Shown here: positions 40,871-51,496 of the stretch, piece by piece
Numbering within the stretch: the stretch's first letter is position 1
Layout: every line of letters starts with the position of its first letter
Assembly (NCBI RefSeq): GCF_001570605.1
Contig: NZ_BBXG01000022.1
Coordinates: forward strand, 62,001-126,000
DNA from: Herbidospora cretacea
GTDB lineage: Bacteria; Actinomycetota; Actinomycetes; Streptosporangiales; Streptosporangiaceae
Direction of reading: 5' to 3'
Length of the DNA stretch: 64,000 nucleotides
Notes under the pieces: generated by a model
What the model was told of the DNA's origin: nothing
Databases searched by the model: none
Seen by the model: only the letters and a program-made list of their open reading frames with translations
Position numbers and translations under genes: made by a program

Positions 40871-41613
40871 TTACCCAGACTTGCGCGAGGCTTTCAGGTA
40901 GTCGGCGTTCATCCGGGCGATGGTGTCGAGCGGGATGCCCTTCGGGCAGACCGCGGTGCACTCGCCGGTGTTGGTGCAGCCGCCGAAGCCCTCCTCGTCC
41001 ATCTGCTCGACCATCGCGCGGGCGCGGGAGCCGCGCTCGGGCTGGCCCTGCGGGAGCAGGCCTAGGTGGGTGATCTTCGCGGCCGTGAACAGGGAGGCCG
41101 AGCCGTTGGGGCAGGCCGCCACGCACGCGCCGCAGCCGATGCAGGTCGCCGCGTCGAAGGCGTCGTCGGCGTCGAGCTTGGGGACCGGGGTCGCGTGGGC
41201 GTCGGGGGCCGAGCCGGCCGGGACGGAGATGAAGCCGCCCGCCTGGATGATGCGGTCGAACGCCGAGCGGTCGACGACCAGGTCCTTCACCACCGGGAAC
41301 GGGCGGGCCCGCCACGGCTCGATGACGATCGTGTCGCCGTCCTTGTAGTGGCGCATGTGGAGCTGGCAGGTCGTGGTGTTCTTCTGGGGGCCGTGGGCCA
41401 CGCCGTCGATCATCATCGAGCACATGCCGCAGATGCCCTCGCGGCAGTCGTGGTCGAAGGCGACCGGGTCGTCGCCGGCCAGGATGAGCCGCTCGTTGAG
41501 CACGTCGAGCATCTCCAGGAACGACATGTCCGGGGAGACGTCCTCGATCTCGTAGCGCACCAGCCGCCCGTCGTCGTCCGGGCCGCTCTGCCGCCAGACC
41601 TTCAGGGTGAGGT

Positions 41614-41617
<4 letters not shown>
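40871..41617 (-). CDS. sdhB: succinate dehydrogenase/fumarate reductase iron-sulfur subunit (operon 1)
   Basis: 248 residues from GTG 41617, overlapping sdhA by 4 bases (GTGA). The N-terminal plant-type ferredoxin domain carries the 2Fe-2S cysteines ([16 protein letters not shown], with the fourth further on in TTTCQLHM). The C-terminal domain has [12 protein letters not shown] and [12 protein letters not shown] for the 4Fe-4S and 3Fe-4S clusters. It passes electrons from the flavoprotein to the membrane quinone site. The order C-A-B and the single membrane subunit fit the Bacillus-like type B complex. A second, different set is at 48806-52239. Confidence 0.95.
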
Positions 41618-43535
<1,918 letters not shown>

Positions 43536-43539
<4 letters not shown>

Positions 43540-44273
43540 TTCACCACTCCGAACGCGATCGCCAGCGGGACGACCAGGAAGCCGATCGTCAGCAGGGCGC
43601 TGACACCGGCGGCCGACGCCTTCAGCACGGGGTAGCGCCGGGCCAGGCCGAGGGTCTGCAGCGCGCTCCACAGGCCGTGCCGCAGGTGCAGGCCCACCAT
43701 GACCACCGAGATCACGTAGAACACCGTGATGTACCAGCGGGCCGGCTCGAACCCGGCGACCATCCGCGCGAACGGGGTGGCGTCGTGGCCCTCGGGGTTG
43801 GTGACGCCGAAGGTCATGTCGAGCAGGTGGTAGATCACGAAGAAGAAGATGATCACGCCGCCCCAGCGCATGGTGCGGGTGGCGTAGCCGTCGGCCCTGG
43901 ACTTGACGCGGGCGGCGTACTTGACCGGGCGGGCGTGCGCCGCCCGGCGGGCCAGCACGATCGCCGAGTACATGTGGGCCGCGATCGCGACGACGAGGCC
44001 CACCTCAAGGAGGGTCAGCACGCCCCGGTGCGGCAGCAGCGGGTAGCCGACCTCGCGGAGCCAGGCGGCGTAGCCGTTGAACGACTCGGCGCCGGCGAAG
44101 ATCTTCAGGTTCCCGGCCATGTGGGCGACCAGGAAGAACACCAGCACCGCGCCCGACACGGCCATGACGGCCTTGAGCGAGTTCGACGAGACCCGGCGCC
44201 GGGATCGCCGGGGCCGGGAGGGGACCTGGGTGACCGGTTCGGTGGCCTTGCCCCGGTCGATAGTGGCTGTCAC
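43536..44273 (-). CDS. sdhC: succinate dehydrogenase cytochrome b subunit (operon 1)
   Basis: 245 residues from GTG 44273; a TTG nine codons upstream is less likely. Five membrane helices with haem-type histidines: [40 protein letters not shown] and [17 protein letters not shown]. This is the single-subunit di-haem cytochrome b of type B succinate:quinone reductases. Promoter elements TTGGAC-N18-TAGCGT end 8 bases before the GTG, so the mRNA is leaderless or nearly so, which also supports this start. A LysR-type T-N11-A site lies at about -66. Divergent from the LysR gene. Confidence 0.93.
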
Positions 44274-44281
44274 GTACAGGA

Positions 44282-44311
44282 ACGCTAGGTACCTGCGCAA
44301 TCGCCGTCCAA
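44282..44311 (-). promoter_or_regulatory. sdhCAB-1 promoter
   Basis: On the minus strand TTGGAC (44311-44306), an 18-base spacer and TAGCGT (44287-44282) form a good actinomycete housekeeping promoter. The -10 end is 8 bases from the sdhC GTG (44273), so transcription starts at or next to the start codon. Confidence 0.6.
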
Positions 44312-44332
44312 GTCATCGCGGTTCTCGTTTCG

Positions 44333-44347
44333 ATAGCCCCTGGCTAT
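44333..44347. promoter_or_regulatory. LysR-type binding box between sdhC-1 and the LysR gene
   Basis: ATAGCC-CCT-GGCTAT is a perfect inverted repeat containing T-N11-A, the LysR-family consensus. Its centre (44340) is about 66 bases upstream of the predicted sdhC start, the classic activation site for LysR regulators, and about 87 bases before the LysR GTG. Confidence 0.6.
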
Positions 44348-44426
44348 GTGCTCTGGCCTGGCGCGGGAGCCCTTCCGGCCAGGGTGATCGCATGCGACGA
44401 AAGTCACAGCCGTAAGGTGATGAACT

Positions 44427-45371
44427 GTGCAGTTGCAGCAGCTCGCCTACTTCGTGGCGGTGGCGGAGACGCGCCACTTCACCCACGCGGCGGAGCGGAT
44501 GCGGGTGGCCCAGCCGTCGCTGAGCAAGCAGATCAAGACCCTGGAGACCGACCTCGGCGCGCCCCTGTTCAGCCGGGCGCGCGGCAACGTCACGCTCACC
44601 GCCGCCGGGGAGGCGCTGCTGCCGCTGGCGCGGCGGATGCTGGCCGACGCCGACACCGCCCGGCGCGAGGTCGCCGAGCTGGCCGGGCTGCGGCGCGGCC
44701 GGGTGCGGCTCGGCGCGACGCCGTCGCTGTGCGCGGGGCTGCTGGCCGACGCCCTGGCCAGGTTCCACCACGACTATCCGGGGGTGGAGATCCAGGTCGA
44801 GGAGGGCGGCTCACGCGATCTCGTGCGGGCGCTGGCCCGGGGGCAGCTCGACCTGTCGCTGATCATCCTGCCGCTGCAGGGCGACGACCCGTCGCTGGTC
44901 ACCGAGGAGATCCTGCGCGAGCACCTGGTCGTGGCGGCCCCGGCCCATCTGACCGCCGGCCTGGCCGCCGGGCGCCGTCCCCACGTCCGCATCGACGAGC
45001 TGCGGCGCCGTCCGCTGGTGATGTTCCGGCGCGGGTACGACCTGCGCGAGGCCACCCTCAACGCGTGCAGGCAGGCCGGGTTCGAACCCAGGTTCGCCGT
45101 CGAGGGCGGCGAGATGGACGCGGTCCTGCGGTTCGTCGAGGCCGGGCTCGGGGTGGCCGTGGTGCCCTCGATGGTGCTCGACGGACGGCCCGGCCTGGTC
45201 GGCGCGCCCCTGCTGCCGGGGCTGCGCAGAACCGTTGCGCTGGCGCACCGCAAGGATGTTGAGCCGACCCGTGCGGCCCAGGCGTTCAGGGCGGTTCTGC
45301 TGGGTTTCCTCGACGAGGCGACCCGCGAGGGCACGCTCCCAGAAGGCGTCGAAGCACTCCCCCAGCACTAG
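44427..45371 (+). CDS. LysR-family transcriptional regulator, probably of sdhCAB-1
   Basis: 314 residues from GTG 44427. The N-terminal winged helix (LQQLAYFVAVAETRHFTHA, AERMRVAQPSLSKQIKTLE) is followed by the two-lobed effector domain (about 90-300; RLGATPSLCAGLLADALARF, FVEAGLGVAVVPSMVL). Divergent from the sdhCAB-1 operon with a 153-base gap that holds a T-N11-A LysR box. This arrangement is the normal one for a LysR protein that controls the neighbouring operon; the effector may be a C4-dicarboxylate or a redox signal, which cannot be told. The next gene (receiver-phosphatase) follows by 48 bases. Confidence 0.92.
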   Translation: MQLQQLAYFVAVAETRHFTHAAERMRVAQPSLSKQIKTLETDLGAPLFSRARGNVTLTAAGEALLPLARRMLADADTARREVAELAGLRRGRVRLGATPSLCAGLLADALARFHHDYPGVEIQVEEGGSRDLVRALARGQLDLSLIILPLQGDDPSLVTEEILREHLVVAAPAHLTAGLAAGRRPHVRIDELRRRPLVMFRRGYDLREATLNACRQAGFEPRFAVEGGEMDAVLRFVEAGLGVAVVPSMVLDGRPGLVGAPLLPGLRRTVALAHRKDVEPTRAAQAFRAVLLGFLDEATREGTLPEGVEALPQH

Positions 45372-45419
45372 GTGGCTGTCGCTACTATTTGGGGTGCCCT
45401 CCACTCGAAAGAGGCCTTC

Positions 45420-46574
45420 GTGCCCGCTCTCTCCCATGGTCTGCCCGACCTCGTCACGCTCCTCCTGATAGAGGACGACGCCGAGGACGCTTTCCTTGTC
45501 GAGGAGCTGCTGGCCGACGCGCAGAAGCCGCCGAAGATCATCTGGGCCCGCACCCTCGCCGAGGGACGTGACCGGTTCACCGCCGAGGTGACCTGCGTCC
45601 TGGTCGACCTGTCGCTGCCCGACGCGATGGGCCTCGACGCCGTCCGTCAGGTCACCGCGATGGCTCCCGACACGGCCGTCATCGTGCTGACCGGCCTCAA
45701 CGACGTGCAGATCGCCATCGACGCGGTCGCCGCCGGCGCCGAGGACTACCTGATCAAGCAGGACGTCGACGGCAAGCTGCTGAGCCGCGCCATCCGCTAC
45801 GCCATCGAGCGCAAGCGCGGCGACATGGCCGAACGCGAACTGGTCGAGCAGCGCATGCTCCGCGAGGAGGCGGCCCGGCTCGAACACGGCCTGCTGCCGA
45901 CCCCGGTCCTGCACACCGACGCGCTGGTCCACCAGTCGACCTACCTGCCCGGCCGCCAGGCGGGGCTGCTGGCCGGCGACTTCTGGGACACCCTCCAGAC
46001 CGCCGACGGCGCGGTCCACGTGCTGGTCGGTGACGTCTGCGGGCACGGCCCCGACGAGGCCGCGCTGGGGGCGGCGCTGCGCATCGCGTGGCGGACCCTC
46101 ACCCTGGCCGGTCTCCACGGCAACAGCGTGCTGCGGACGATGGACGCGGTGCTGCGGCTGGAGCGCGGCTCACCCGAGATCTTCACCACGCTCGTCACCG
46201 CGACGATCAGTCCGGGCCTCGACTCGGCCCGGCTCTACGTGGTCGGGCACCCGCCACCTGTGGTTATCCTCGGTGGCGACGTCGACGTGGTCACCGAGAT
46301 CCCGTCGGGGCCGCCCATCGGGATCTTCCCCGAGATGGACTGGACCCCGGTCGACATCACGCTCGACGGGCCCTGGACGCTCCTCTTCTTCACCGACGGG
46401 CTGATCGAGGCCACCGTGGGCGACGGCCGCGACCTGCTGGGCACCGACGGGCTGATCCGGCTGGTGCGCGAACAGGGCGGCGTCCACCTCGACCAGCTGA
46501 TCGAACGGGTCAAGACCATGCACGCCGACGCGCTGACCGATGACCTCGCAGCCGTCGCGCTCTCCCGGAGGTGA
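45420..46574 (+). CDS. response-regulator receiver fused to PP2C/SpoIIE-type phosphatase
   Basis: 384 residues from GTG 45420, with AAAGAGG upstream; an in-frame GTG at 45372 directly after lysR lacks a ribosome site. Residues about 10-130 form a receiver (LLLIEDDAEDAFLVEELL, phospho-acceptor Asp in CVLVDLSLPDAMG, Lys in EDYLIKQDVDG). A short coiled-coil (RKRGDMAERELVEQRMLREE) links to a SpoIIE/PP2C phosphatase domain with metal aspartates (GLLAGDFWDTLQ, VLVGDVCGHGPDEA, LLFFTDGLIEA). Such RsbP/RssB-like proteins dephosphorylate anti-anti-sigma factors in general-stress pathways. A histidine kinase starts 1 base downstream, so it is the likely phosphate donor. Confidence 0.93.
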   Translation: MPALSHGLPDLVTLLLIEDDAEDAFLVEELLADAQKPPKIIWARTLAEGRDRFTAEVTCVLVDLSLPDAMGLDAVRQVTAMAPDTAVIVLTGLNDVQIAIDAVAAGAEDYLIKQDVDGKLLSRAIRYAIERKRGDMAERELVEQRMLREEAARLEHGLLPTPVLHTDALVHQSTYLPGRQAGLLAGDFWDTLQTADGAVHVLVGDVCGHGPDEAALGAALRIAWRTLTLAGLHGNSVLRTMDAVLRLERGSPEIFTTLVTATISPGLDSARLYVVGHPPPVVILGGDVDVVTEIPSGPPIGIFPEMDWTPVDITLDGPWTLLFFTDGLIEATVGDGRDLLGTDGLIRLVREQGGVHLDQLIERVKTMHADALTDDLAAVALSRR

Positions 46575-46575
46575 C

Positions 46576-48138
46576 ATGAGCAGGACCCCCAGCCCGCTCG
46601 CCCCGCTCAAACCGGCCGGCGACCTGGGCCGGCTCCCGGCGGGCCGCTGGTTCCTGCTGGTCGGCGCCATCGTGACGCTGCTGTTCGCCGGGTCGATCGC
46701 CTTCACGCTGAAGACGATGACCGACACCCGCGAGGCCAGGGCGACCCTGATCGAGGTGATCGACCCGCTCGTCCTGCACACCCTGGAGCTGTCGACGTCG
46801 GTCTCCAACGAAGAGGCCACGATGCGCGGCTACGGCCGTACCAACGAGTCGTTCTACCTCGACGACTTCGCCAAGGCCCAGCGCGAGTCGGCGACCGCCC
46901 GGGGCAAGATCGAGGCCCTGCTGCCGCGCGTGCCGGGGCTGCGGGGCGACAGCGACGCCCTGTTCGCCGCGATCGAGAACTGGCGCAGGGTCTACGCCGA
47001 CGAGATCGTCCGGCGGGTGCCGGAGCTCGGCAAGGACACCGCCTCCACCCTGGCCCCGGTCAACACCGAGGCGTTCAACCAGGTCCGCACCACGCTGGCG
47101 GCCCAGCAGTCGCGCCTGACCCAGCTCCACGGCACCGCCACCACCCGCCTGGAGCGCGGCTGGGACACGTTCTACTACGCCCTGGGCACCCTCGCCATCG
47201 TGCTGCTGCTGGCCGCGATCGCCTTCACGCTCCTGGTCCGCCACATCGTCCTGCGGCCGGTGGCGGCCCTCCAGGAGCAGGTGCGCAAGGTCGCCGCCGG
47301 CGACTTCGACACCGAGCTCAACGTGACCCGCCCGGCCGAGATGGCCGAGCTGGCGGGCCACGTCGACGCGATGCGCCGCAGGGTCCTGCGCGAGTGGCGG
47401 GAGACCCAGCGGGCCGAGCAGGCCCTGGCCGACCAGGCCGCCGAGCTGAAGCGGTCGAACAGCGAGCTGGAGCAGTTCGCGTACGTCGCCAGCCACGACC
47501 TCCAGGAGCCGCTCCGCAAGGTCTCCAGCTTCAGCCAGATGCTGGAGCAGCGCTACGGCGACCAGCTCGACGACCGGGCCAAGCAGTACATCAAGTTCGC
47601 CGTCGACGGCGCCAAGCGCATGCAGCTGCTGATCAACGACCTGCTCGACTTCAGCCGGGTCGGCCGGGTCACCGGCGACCGGGTGCCCGTCTCCACGGGC
47701 GAGGCCCTCCAGACGGCGCTCGACAACCTGGCCGTCCGCATCGAGGACACCGGCGCGACGGTCGTCCACGCCGACCTGCCGGTCGTCAGCGGCAACAAGC
47801 TGCTGCTCACCCAGCTCTTCCAGAACCTGGTCGGCAACGCGATCAAGTTCCGCTCCGACGAGCTCCCCCGGATCACCGTCACCGCCGAGCGCAGGGACGA
47901 CGGCATGTGGGAGTTCGCCTGTTCCGACAACGGCATCGGCGTCGACGCGAAGTACGGCGACCGCATCTTCCTGATCTTCCAGCGCCTGCACCCCCGGGAC
48001 GTCTATCCCGGCACCGGGATCGGGCTGGCGCTCTGCCGCAAGATCGTCGAATATCACGGTGGCCGGATCTGGCTGGAGGAGAACCCAGACCACAAGGGCA
48101 CCACGTTCCGCTGGACTTTGGAGGCCACCGATGAATGA
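46576..48138 (+). CDS. CHASE3-type membrane histidine kinase
   Basis: 520 residues from ATG 46576 with GGAGG in front. Membrane helix 1 (about 26-48), an extracytoplasmic CHASE3-like helical sensor (about 50-197, [19 protein letters not shown]), helix 2 (about 199-222) and a HAMP domain (about 222-278). HisKA then has the phospho-histidine in [15 protein letters not shown] (about 310), and the ATP-binding domain carries the N box [19 protein letters not shown] and [14 protein letters not shown]. The HisKA and ATPase parts resemble bacteriophytochrome-type kinases. It overlaps the response-regulator gene by 8 bases. The three genes form a compact signalling unit with the phosphatase. Confidence 0.93.
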   Translation: MSRTPSPLAPLKPAGDLGRLPAGRWFLLVGAIVTLLFAGSIAFTLKTMTDTREARATLIEVIDPLVLHTLELSTSVSNEEATMRGYGRTNESFYLDDFAKAQRESATARGKIEALLPRVPGLRGDSDALFAAIENWRRVYADEIVRRVPELGKDTASTLAPVNTEAFNQVRTTLAAQQSRLTQLHGTATTRLERGWDTFYYALGTLAIVLLLAAIAFTLLVRHIVLRPVAALQEQVRKVAAGDFDTELNVTRPAEMAELAGHVDAMRRRVLREWRETQRAEQALADQAAELKRSNSELEQFAYVASHDLQEPLRKVSSFSQMLEQRYGDQLDDRAKQYIKFAVDGAKRMQLLINDLLDFSRVGRVTGDRVPVSTGEALQTALDNLAVRIEDTGATVVHADLPVVSGNKLLLTQLFQNLVGNAIKFRSDELPRITVTAERRDDGMWEFACSDNGIGVDAKYGDRIFLIFQRLHPRDVYPGTGIGLALCRKIVEYHGGRIWLEENPDHKGTTFRWTLEATDE

Positions 48139-48583
48139 CCTGCGCTGGATCGACGTGCTGCTGGTCGAGGACGACCCGGGTGACGTGCTGCTCACGCAGG
48201 AGGCCTTCGAGCTGAACAAGGTCCGCAACAAGCTGCACATCGTCAACGACGGCGAGCAGGCGCTGCGGTTCCTCCGCCACGAGGGTGAATACGACGGCTC
48301 CCCCCGCCCCGACCTGATCCTGCTCGACCTCAACCTGCCCCGGAAGGACGGCAGGGAGGTGCTGGAGGAGATAAAGGCCGACCCTGAGCTGCGGTCGATC
48401 CCGGTCGTCGTGCTGACCACGTCGGAGGCCGAGGAGGACATCGTCCGGAGCTACAAGCTGCACGCCAACGCGTATGTTTCGAAGCCGGTGGATTTCGACC
48501 AGTTCATCAGGGTAGTGAGGCAGATCGACGATTTCTTCGTCACCGTCGTGAAGCTGCCGGGGAACAACCATCGAGGGTCATGA
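48131..48583 (+). CDS. single-domain response regulator (Rcp1-like)
   Basis: 150 residues. A receiver domain only: [18 protein letters not shown] with the acidic pocket, the phospho-acceptor in [33 protein letters not shown], and [15 protein letters not shown] with the conserved Lys. The loop [11 protein letters not shown] is typical of Rcp1-type regulators that work with phytochrome-like kinases. No output domain, so it relays phosphate or regulates by contact; the receiver-phosphatase could be downstream or parallel. Starts inside the kinase gene (8-base overlap). Its TGA is followed 3 bases later by palindromic element copy 5 and a T-run. Confidence 0.93.
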   Translation: MNDLRWIDVLLVEDDPGDVLLTQEAFELNKVRNKLHIVNDGEQALRFLRHEGEYDGSPRPDLILLDLNLPRKDGREVLEEIKADPELRSIPVVVLTTSEAEEDIVRSYKLHANAYVSKPVDFDQFIRVVRQIDDFFVTVVKLPGNNHRGS

Positions 48584-48586
48584 TCG

Positions 48587-48628
48587 AAGCGAGGCGCGGC
48601 CGGTCGATCGGCCGGCCGTGGCTCGTGC
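48587..48628 (+). repeat. palindromic gene-end element, copy 5 (inverted orientation)
   Basis: AAGCGAGGCGCGGCCGG on the left and CCGGCCGTGGCTCGTGC on the right around TCGATC. It starts 3 bases after the response-regulator stop and is followed by a run of five T (48637-48641), so here it looks like a working terminator. Orientation relative to the gene is the same as for the other copies (stop, then AAGCG arm), which means it is inverted in the window. Confidence 0.82.
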
Positions 48629-48647
48629 CGTGACCCTTTTTAGACAA

Positions 48648-48690
48648 CGTGACAGGAATCACAGGCCAGAAGTCAGTGACCCTCCTCACA
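48648..48690. promoter_or_regulatory. two CRP-like operators upstream of sdhCAB-2
   Basis: CGTGA-N6-TCACA (48648-48663) and AGTGA-N6-TCACA (48675-48690) each match 9 of 10 fixed positions of the CRP/GlxR consensus TGTGA-N6-TCACA. Centres are 27 bases apart. With a -10 at TAACGT (48710-48715) and a start near 48722, the second site is centred around -40, the class II activator position. CRP-type proteins control sdh operons in related actinobacteria. Confidence 0.7.
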
Positions 48691-48805
48691 CACATCTATG
48701 ACATGGTCGTAACGTAGCCCCCACCAATACGGCGTGGCGTCGCGGCGGTTCGGCGCGAGCCGCCCAACACGGCGTCACGCGGTCAGTTCCGGTGGAAGGT
48801 CTCCG

Positions 48806-49591
48806 ATGACCCAGCAGACGGCCGAGAGCGCGGCCAGAAAACAACGCGCTCAGCTCAAGGTGCGCACTCTCCGCACCGATCGATGGTGGCTCGCCCCGGC
48901 GCTCACGTTCGCCGGTTTGACGTTCTTTCTGATTTACGGCTTCTGGGCGATCTTCGACAAGAGTTACTTCGTCGAGCCCTATATCGCGCCCTTCTCCTCG
49001 CCGTGCCTGACGACGGCCTGCCCCGAGGGCGCGCGGCTGTTCGGCTGGGCCCCGATCGGCGACTGGTTCACGCTGCCGCCCGGTTTGATCATCCTCGGCC
49101 TGCCGGCCGGCTTCCGGTTCACGTGCTACTACTATCGGAAGTCGTACTACCGGTCGTTCTGGCTGAGCCCGCCCGCCTGCGCCGTCGGCGAGCCGCACAA
49201 GAAGTACACCGGCGAGACCCGCCTGCCGCTGGTCATCCAGAACGTCCACCGCTACTTCTTCTACGGTGCGATCCTGATCGGCGCCATCCTGTCCTATGAC
49301 GCCGTCCTCGCGCTGATCCACAAGCCGGCGGGGCTGGGCACCTGGATCCTGCTGGTCAACGCGGCCCTGATCGTGCTGTACACGCTGTCGTGCCACTCGT
49401 GCCGGCACATCACCGCCGGGCGGCTCAACCACTTCTCCAAGCACCCGCTGCGCTACCGGGCCTGGACCTTCGTCTCCAAGCTCAACGCCAAGCACATGCA
49501 ACTGGCGTGGGCGTCGCTGTTCTCGGTGATGATCGCCGACTTCTACGTCCGCATGGTGGCCAAGGGCGTCATCACCTTCCCGTTCGCGTAA
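48806..49591 (+). CDS. succinate dehydrogenase membrane subunit (operon 2)
   Basis: 261 residues from ATG 48806 with GGAAGG upstream. Five hydrophobic segments (about residues 31-50, 85-105, 143-163, 172-192, 222-242). Histidines suited for quinone/haem binding are in LPLVIQNVHRYFFYGA, LSCHSCRHITAGRL and NHFSKHP. Unlike SdhC of operon 1 it shows little sequence likeness to it. It resembles the membrane subunit of the mycobacterial Sdh1 set (Rv0249c type). Several cysteines (CHSCRH, SSPCLTTAC) are unusual. Followed by sdhA after 12 bases. Two CRP-like sites and a long leader of about 85 bases precede it. Confidence 0.85.
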   Translation: MTQQTAESAARKQRAQLKVRTLRTDRWWLAPALTFAGLTFFLIYGFWAIFDKSYFVEPYIAPFSSPCLTTACPEGARLFGWAPIGDWFTLPPGLIILGLPAGFRFTCYYYRKSYYRSFWLSPPACAVGEPHKKYTGETRLPLVIQNVHRYFFYGAILIGAILSYDAVLALIHKPAGLGTWILLVNAALIVLYTLSCHSCRHITAGRLNHFSKHPLRYRAWTFVSKLNAKHMQLAWASLFSVMIADFYVRMVAKGVITFPFA

Positions 49592-49603
49592 GGACTGTTC
49601 ACC

Positions 49604-51496
49604 GTGGAACGTCACGAATACGACGTCATCGTCATCGGGGCCGGCGGAGCCGGGCTCCGGGCGGCGATCGAGGCACGTCAGCAGGGCAAGCGCACCGCGA
49701 TCATCTGCAAGTCGCTGTTCGGCAAGGCCCACACCGTCATGGCCGAGGGCGGCGCCGCCGCCGCGATGGGCAACGTCAACTCCGACGACAACTGGATGGT
49801 CCACTTCCGCGACACCATGCGGGGCGGCAAGTTCCTGAACAACTGGCGGATGGCCGAGCTCCACGCCAAGGAGGCCCCCGACCGGGTCTGGGAGCTGGAG
49901 GCCTGGGGCGCGCTGTTCGACCGCACCAAGGACGGGAAGATCAGCCAGCGCAACTTCGGCGGGCACGAATACCCGCGCCTGGCCCACGTCGGCGACCGCA
50001 CCGGCCTGGAGATGATCCGCACCCTCCAGCAGCGCGTGGTGGCCCTCCAGCAGGAGGACTTCGAGGTCCACGGCGACTACGAGGCCTACATCAAGGTCTT
50101 CGCCGAGTGCACCGTCACCCGCCTGCTCAAGGACGGCGACGCGATCTCCGGCGCCTTCGCCTACTGGCGCGAGACCGGCAAGTTCATCACCTTCGACGCC
50201 CCGGCCGTGGTCCTGGCCACCGGCGGCATCGGAAAGTCGTTCGTGGTCACCTCGAACTCGTGGGAGTACACGGGCGACGGCCACGCGCTGGCGCTGCTCG
50301 CGGGCGCGAGCCTGATCAACATGGAGTTCATCCAGTTCCACCCGACCGGCATGGTCTGGCCGCCGTCGGTGCGGGGCATCCTGGTGACCGAGTCGGTCCG
50401 CGGCGACGGCGGGGTTCTCACCAACTCCGAGGGCCGCCGGTTCATGTTCGACTACATCCCGGACGTGTTCAAGGACAAGTACGCCACCACCGAGGAGGAG
50501 GGCGACCGCTGGTACACCGACCAGGCCAACAACCGCCGCCCTCCGGAGCTGCTGCCGCGTGACGAGGTCGCCCGCGCGATCAACGCCGAGGTCAAGGCCG
50601 GCCGCGGATCGCCCCAGGGCGGTGTCTTCCTGGACGTCTCCAGCAGGCTCCCGGCCGCCGAGATCATCAAGCGGCTGCCGTCGATGCACCACCAGTTCAA
50701 GGAGCTGGCCGACGTCGACATCACCGCCGAGCCCATGCAGGTCGGCCCGACCTGCCACTACGTGATGGGCGGCGTGGAGGTCGACGCCGACACCGGCGCG
50801 GCCTCGGTGCCGGGCCTGTTCGCGGCCGGCGAGGTCTCCGGCGGCATGCACGGCTCCAACCGCCTGGGCGGCAACTCCCTGTCCGACCTGCTGGTCTTCG
50901 GCCGCCGGGCGGGCGCGGGCGCGGCGGCCTACGTCGACTCGCTGGGCGGCAACCGCCCGCAGGTGACCGGCGTGGAGGAGGCCCTGGCCGAGGCGACGGC
51001 CCCGCTGGAGCGCCAGGGCGGCGAGAACCCCTACGAGGTCCACCACGAGCTCCAGCGCACGATGAACGACCTGGTCGGCATCATCCGCAAGGAGAACGAG
51101 GTCGCCGAGGCCCTGGAGGTCGTCGAGAAGCTCAAGGAGCGGGCGACCAACACGACCGCCCCCGGCGGCAAGATCTACAACCCGGGCTGGCACCTCGCCC
51201 TCGACCTGCGCAACATGCTGCTGGTCAGCGAGTGCGTCGCCAAGGCCGCGCTGCTGCGGCAGGAGAGCCGGGGCGGCCACACCCGCGACGACTATCCGGC
51301 GATGCGCCCCGAATGGCGCCGCAGGCTGCTGGTCTGCTCGGCCAAGCCGGACGGCTCCGAGGTCCAGGTCGTCGAGAAGGCCCAGATCTCCATGCGCGGC
51401 GACCTGATCACCCTGTTCGACCGGGCCGAGCTCTCGAAGTACCTCACCGAGGACGAACTCGCGGAGTACGACGCCGCGGCCAAGGAGTTGTCATGA
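49604..51496 (+). CDS. sdhA: succinate dehydrogenase/fumarate reductase flavoprotein subunit (operon 2)
   Basis: 630 residues from GTG 49604. FAD-binding YDVIVIGAGGAGLRAAIEAR (about residues 6-25), MAEGGAAAAMGNV in place of the usual [10 protein letters not shown], the active-site HPTGMVWPPSVRGILVTE and FAAGEVSGGMHGSNRLGGN with the substrate-binding arginine. The pattern is that of Sdh1/type-F flavoproteins in mycobacteria and differs clearly from the operon 1 SdhA, which belongs to the type B family. Probably oxidises succinate with a low- or high-potential quinone; direction cannot be judged. Overlaps sdhB by 4 bases (ATGA). Confidence 0.93.
   Translation: MERHEYDVIVIGAGGAGLRAAIEARQQGKRTAIICKSLFGKAHTVMAEGGAAAAMGNVNSDDNWMVHFRDTMRGGKFLNNWRMAELHAKEAPDRVWELEAWGALFDRTKDGKISQRNFGGHEYPRLAHVGDRTGLEMIRTLQQRVVALQQEDFEVHGDYEAYIKVFAECTVTRLLKDGDAISGAFAYWRETGKFITFDAPAVVLATGGIGKSFVVTSNSWEYTGDGHALALLAGASLINMEFIQFHPTGMVWPPSVRGILVTESVRGDGGVLTNSEGRRFMFDYIPDVFKDKYATTEEEGDRWYTDQANNRRPPELLPRDEVARAINAEVKAGRGSPQGGVFLDVSSRLPAAEIIKRLPSMHHQFKELADVDITAEPMQVGPTCHYVMGGVEVDADTGAASVPGLFAAGEVSGGMHGSNRLGGNSLSDLLVFGRRAGAGAAAYVDSLGGNRPQVTGVEEALAEATAPLERQGGENPYEVHHELQRTMNDLVGIIRKENEVAEALEVVEKLKERATNTTAPGGKIYNPGWHLALDLRNMLLVSECVAKAALLRQESRGGHTRDDYPAMRPEWRRRLLVCSAKPDGSEVQVVEKAQISMRGDLITLFDRAELSKYLTEDELAEYDAAAKELS

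Noticed and set aside
48686-51280. 864-residue open frame on the minus strand opposite sdhA-2
   Set aside because: It is Arg/Gly/His/Val-rich without domains and lies antisense to a clear flavoprotein gene. Long antisense frames are an artefact of the G/C-rich third positions.
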